From Pseudomonas nabeulensis (GTDB taxonomy: Bacteria; Pseudomonadota; Gammaproteobacteria; Pseudomonadales; Pseudomonadaceae), in contig NZ_QUZT01000003.1 of the NCBI RefSeq assembly GCF_004682045.1, positions 124,001-188,000 on the forward strand: a stretch of DNA of 64,000 bases, read 5' to 3'. The translations under genes were made by a program, and so were the position numbers. The notes below the pieces were generated by a model. That model did no database searches. It was given only the letters and a program-made list of their open reading frames with translations, and was not told where the DNA came from. Below are positions 63,040 to 64,000 of this stretch, piece after piece. Numbering within the stretch: the first letter of the stretch is position 1; every line of letters begins with the position of its first letter.

Positions 63040-64000
63040 ATGAGTGGACCCCATTCCTCTTCAGGCGAGCTGAAACGCGGCCTGAAAAATCGTCATATCC
63101 AGTTGATCGCCCTCGGTGGCGCCATCGGCACCGGCCTGTTCCTCGGCTCGGCCGGGGTGCTCAAGTCCGCTGGCCCGTCGATGATCCTGGGCTATGCCAT
63201 CTGCGGCTTTATCGCCTTCATGATCATGCGCCAGCTCGGCGAAATGATCGTCGAAGAGCCGGTGGCCGGTTCCTTCAGTCACTTTGCCCACAAGTATTGG
63301 GGCGGTTTCGCCGGCTTCCTGTCGGGCTGGAACTGCTGGATCTTGTACATCCTGGTAGGCATGTCGGAACTGACGGCTGTCGGCAAATACGTGCACTACT
63401 GGTGGCCCGAGATTCCGACCTGGGTCTCGGCGGCGGCGTTCTTCGTGCTGATCAACCTGATCAACCTGGCCAACGTCAAAGTGTTCGGTGAAGCCGAATT
63501 CTGGTTTGCCATTATCAAGGTGGTGGCCATCGTCGGCATGATCGCCCTGGGCAGCTACCTGTTGGTCAGCGGCAGCGGCGGACCGCAAGCGTCGGTGAGC
63601 AACCTGTGGGATCACGGTGGTTTCTTCCCGCACGGCGTGGGCGGCTTGGTGATGGCCATGGCGATCATCATGTTCTCCTTCGGCGGCCTGGAAATGCTTG
63701 GTTTCACGGCGGCTGAGGCTGACCAGCCACGCACGGTGATCCCGAAAGCGATCAACCAGGTGATCTACCGCATCCTGATTTTCTACATCGGTGCGCTCGT
63801 TGTGCTGCTGTCGCTGACGCCATGGGACAGCCTGCTGGCGACCCTCAATGCGTCTGGCGATGCATATAGCGGCAGCCCGTTCGTGCAAGTGTTCTCCATG
63901 CTGGGCAGCAATACCGCCGCGCACATCCTCAACTTCGTGGTGCTGACGGCGGCGCTGTCGGTGTACAACAGCGGCACTTATTGCAACAGCCGCATGCTGC
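63040..64000 (+). CDS. Amino-acid permease, AroP/ProY-like (cut by the window end)
   Basis: The first 320 codons of an APC-family permease that runs off the right edge. The N-terminus carries the family hallmark ELKRGLKNRHIQLIALGGAIGTGLFLGSA, split here at about residue 10-37, then MRQLGEMIVEEPVAGSFSHFA and FGGLEMLGFTAAEADQPRTVIPKAI. About eight membrane segments are visible. The AroP/PheP/ProY group is closest by eye. The Trp/Tyr codons of the leader ORF just upstream favour an aromatic amino acid. The ATG at 63040 has only a weak ribosome site, which would suit leader-coupled translation. Confidence 0.88.
   Translation, partial: MSGPHSSSGELKRGLKNRHIQLIALGGAIGTGLFLGSAGVLKSAGPSMILGYAICGFIAFMIMRQLGEMIVEEPVAGSFSHFAHKYWGGFAGFLSGWNCWILYILVGMSELTAVGKYVHYWWPEIPTWVSAAAFFVLINLINLANVKVFGEAEFWFAIIKVVAIVGMIALGSYLLVSGSGGPQASVSNLWDHGGFFPHGVGGLVMAMAIIMFSFGGLEMLGFTAAEADQPRTVIPKAINQVIYRILIFYIGALVVLLSLTPWDSLLATLNASGDAYSGSPFVQVFSMLGSNTAAHILNFVVLTAALSVYNSGTYCNSRML

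Overview
This window is a chromosomal segment of a Pseudomonas, most likely of the P. fluorescens group. The evidence is the gene order (tolB-pal-cpoB-queE-queC-tRNA-Lys; gcvT-sdaA-gcvP-gcvH with a TyrR-like activator; arcDABC; scpA-scpB-rluB), high GC content, and at least ten copies of a roughly 95-base REP-doublet (REPIN) between genes. No phage, insertion sequence, integrase or CRISPR array was seen.

Layout. 1-3700: end of the Tol-Pal envelope locus, queuosine precursor genes queE and queC, and a tRNA-Lys. 3700-8870: an accessory-looking block (histidine phosphatase, small hypothetical, Fur-box-controlled FecI/FecR/TonB receptor module) bounded by two diverged copies of a 55-base terminator repeat. 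9050-11700: a NitT/TauT-type ABC importer. 11840-18674: purU-folD-soxBDAG, a set for oxidative demethylation of a sarcosine-like N-methyl compound and disposal of the one-carbon unit, in which SoxD has lost two expected zinc ligands. 18887-19681: an IclR regulator. 19848-30921: a long leftward operon (DapA-family lyase, Tat-exported solute-binding protein, two permeases, ATPase, FAD hydroxyacid dehydrogenase, ALDH4-type aldehyde dehydrogenase, LDH2/MDH2 dehydrogenase, TetR, OprD porin) with a divergent XRE-cupin regulator. 32117-34110: nadA, an RDD membrane protein and a cold-shock protein. 34501-42371: a glycine cleavage and serine deaminase cluster with a visible sigma-54 promoter and three upstream palindromes fitting a GcsR-type activator. 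42487-49612: arginine deiminase cluster plus a second, divergent arcD paralog. 49609-56161: alkA, a class III CoA-transferase, a two-component system enclosing a Spy-like periplasmic protein, a YciI protein and septation protein YciB. 56249-60989: nucleotidase/RNase AM-like PHP protein, YciO, ScpA, ScpB and RluB. 61231-64000: an M29-like metalloenzyme preceded by an unannotated 45-residue peptide gene, and an amino-acid permease (cut by the window end) preceded by a 20-codon Tyr/Trp-containing leader ORF.

The most interesting candidates are the peptide plus M29 enzyme pair at 61231-62401, the ALDH4/DapA/hydroxyacid-dehydrogenase operon that resembles the mitochondrial hydroxyproline route, and the aromatic leader ORF in front of the permease. 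Family names come from reading the proteins and from recall of known families; no database search was possible.
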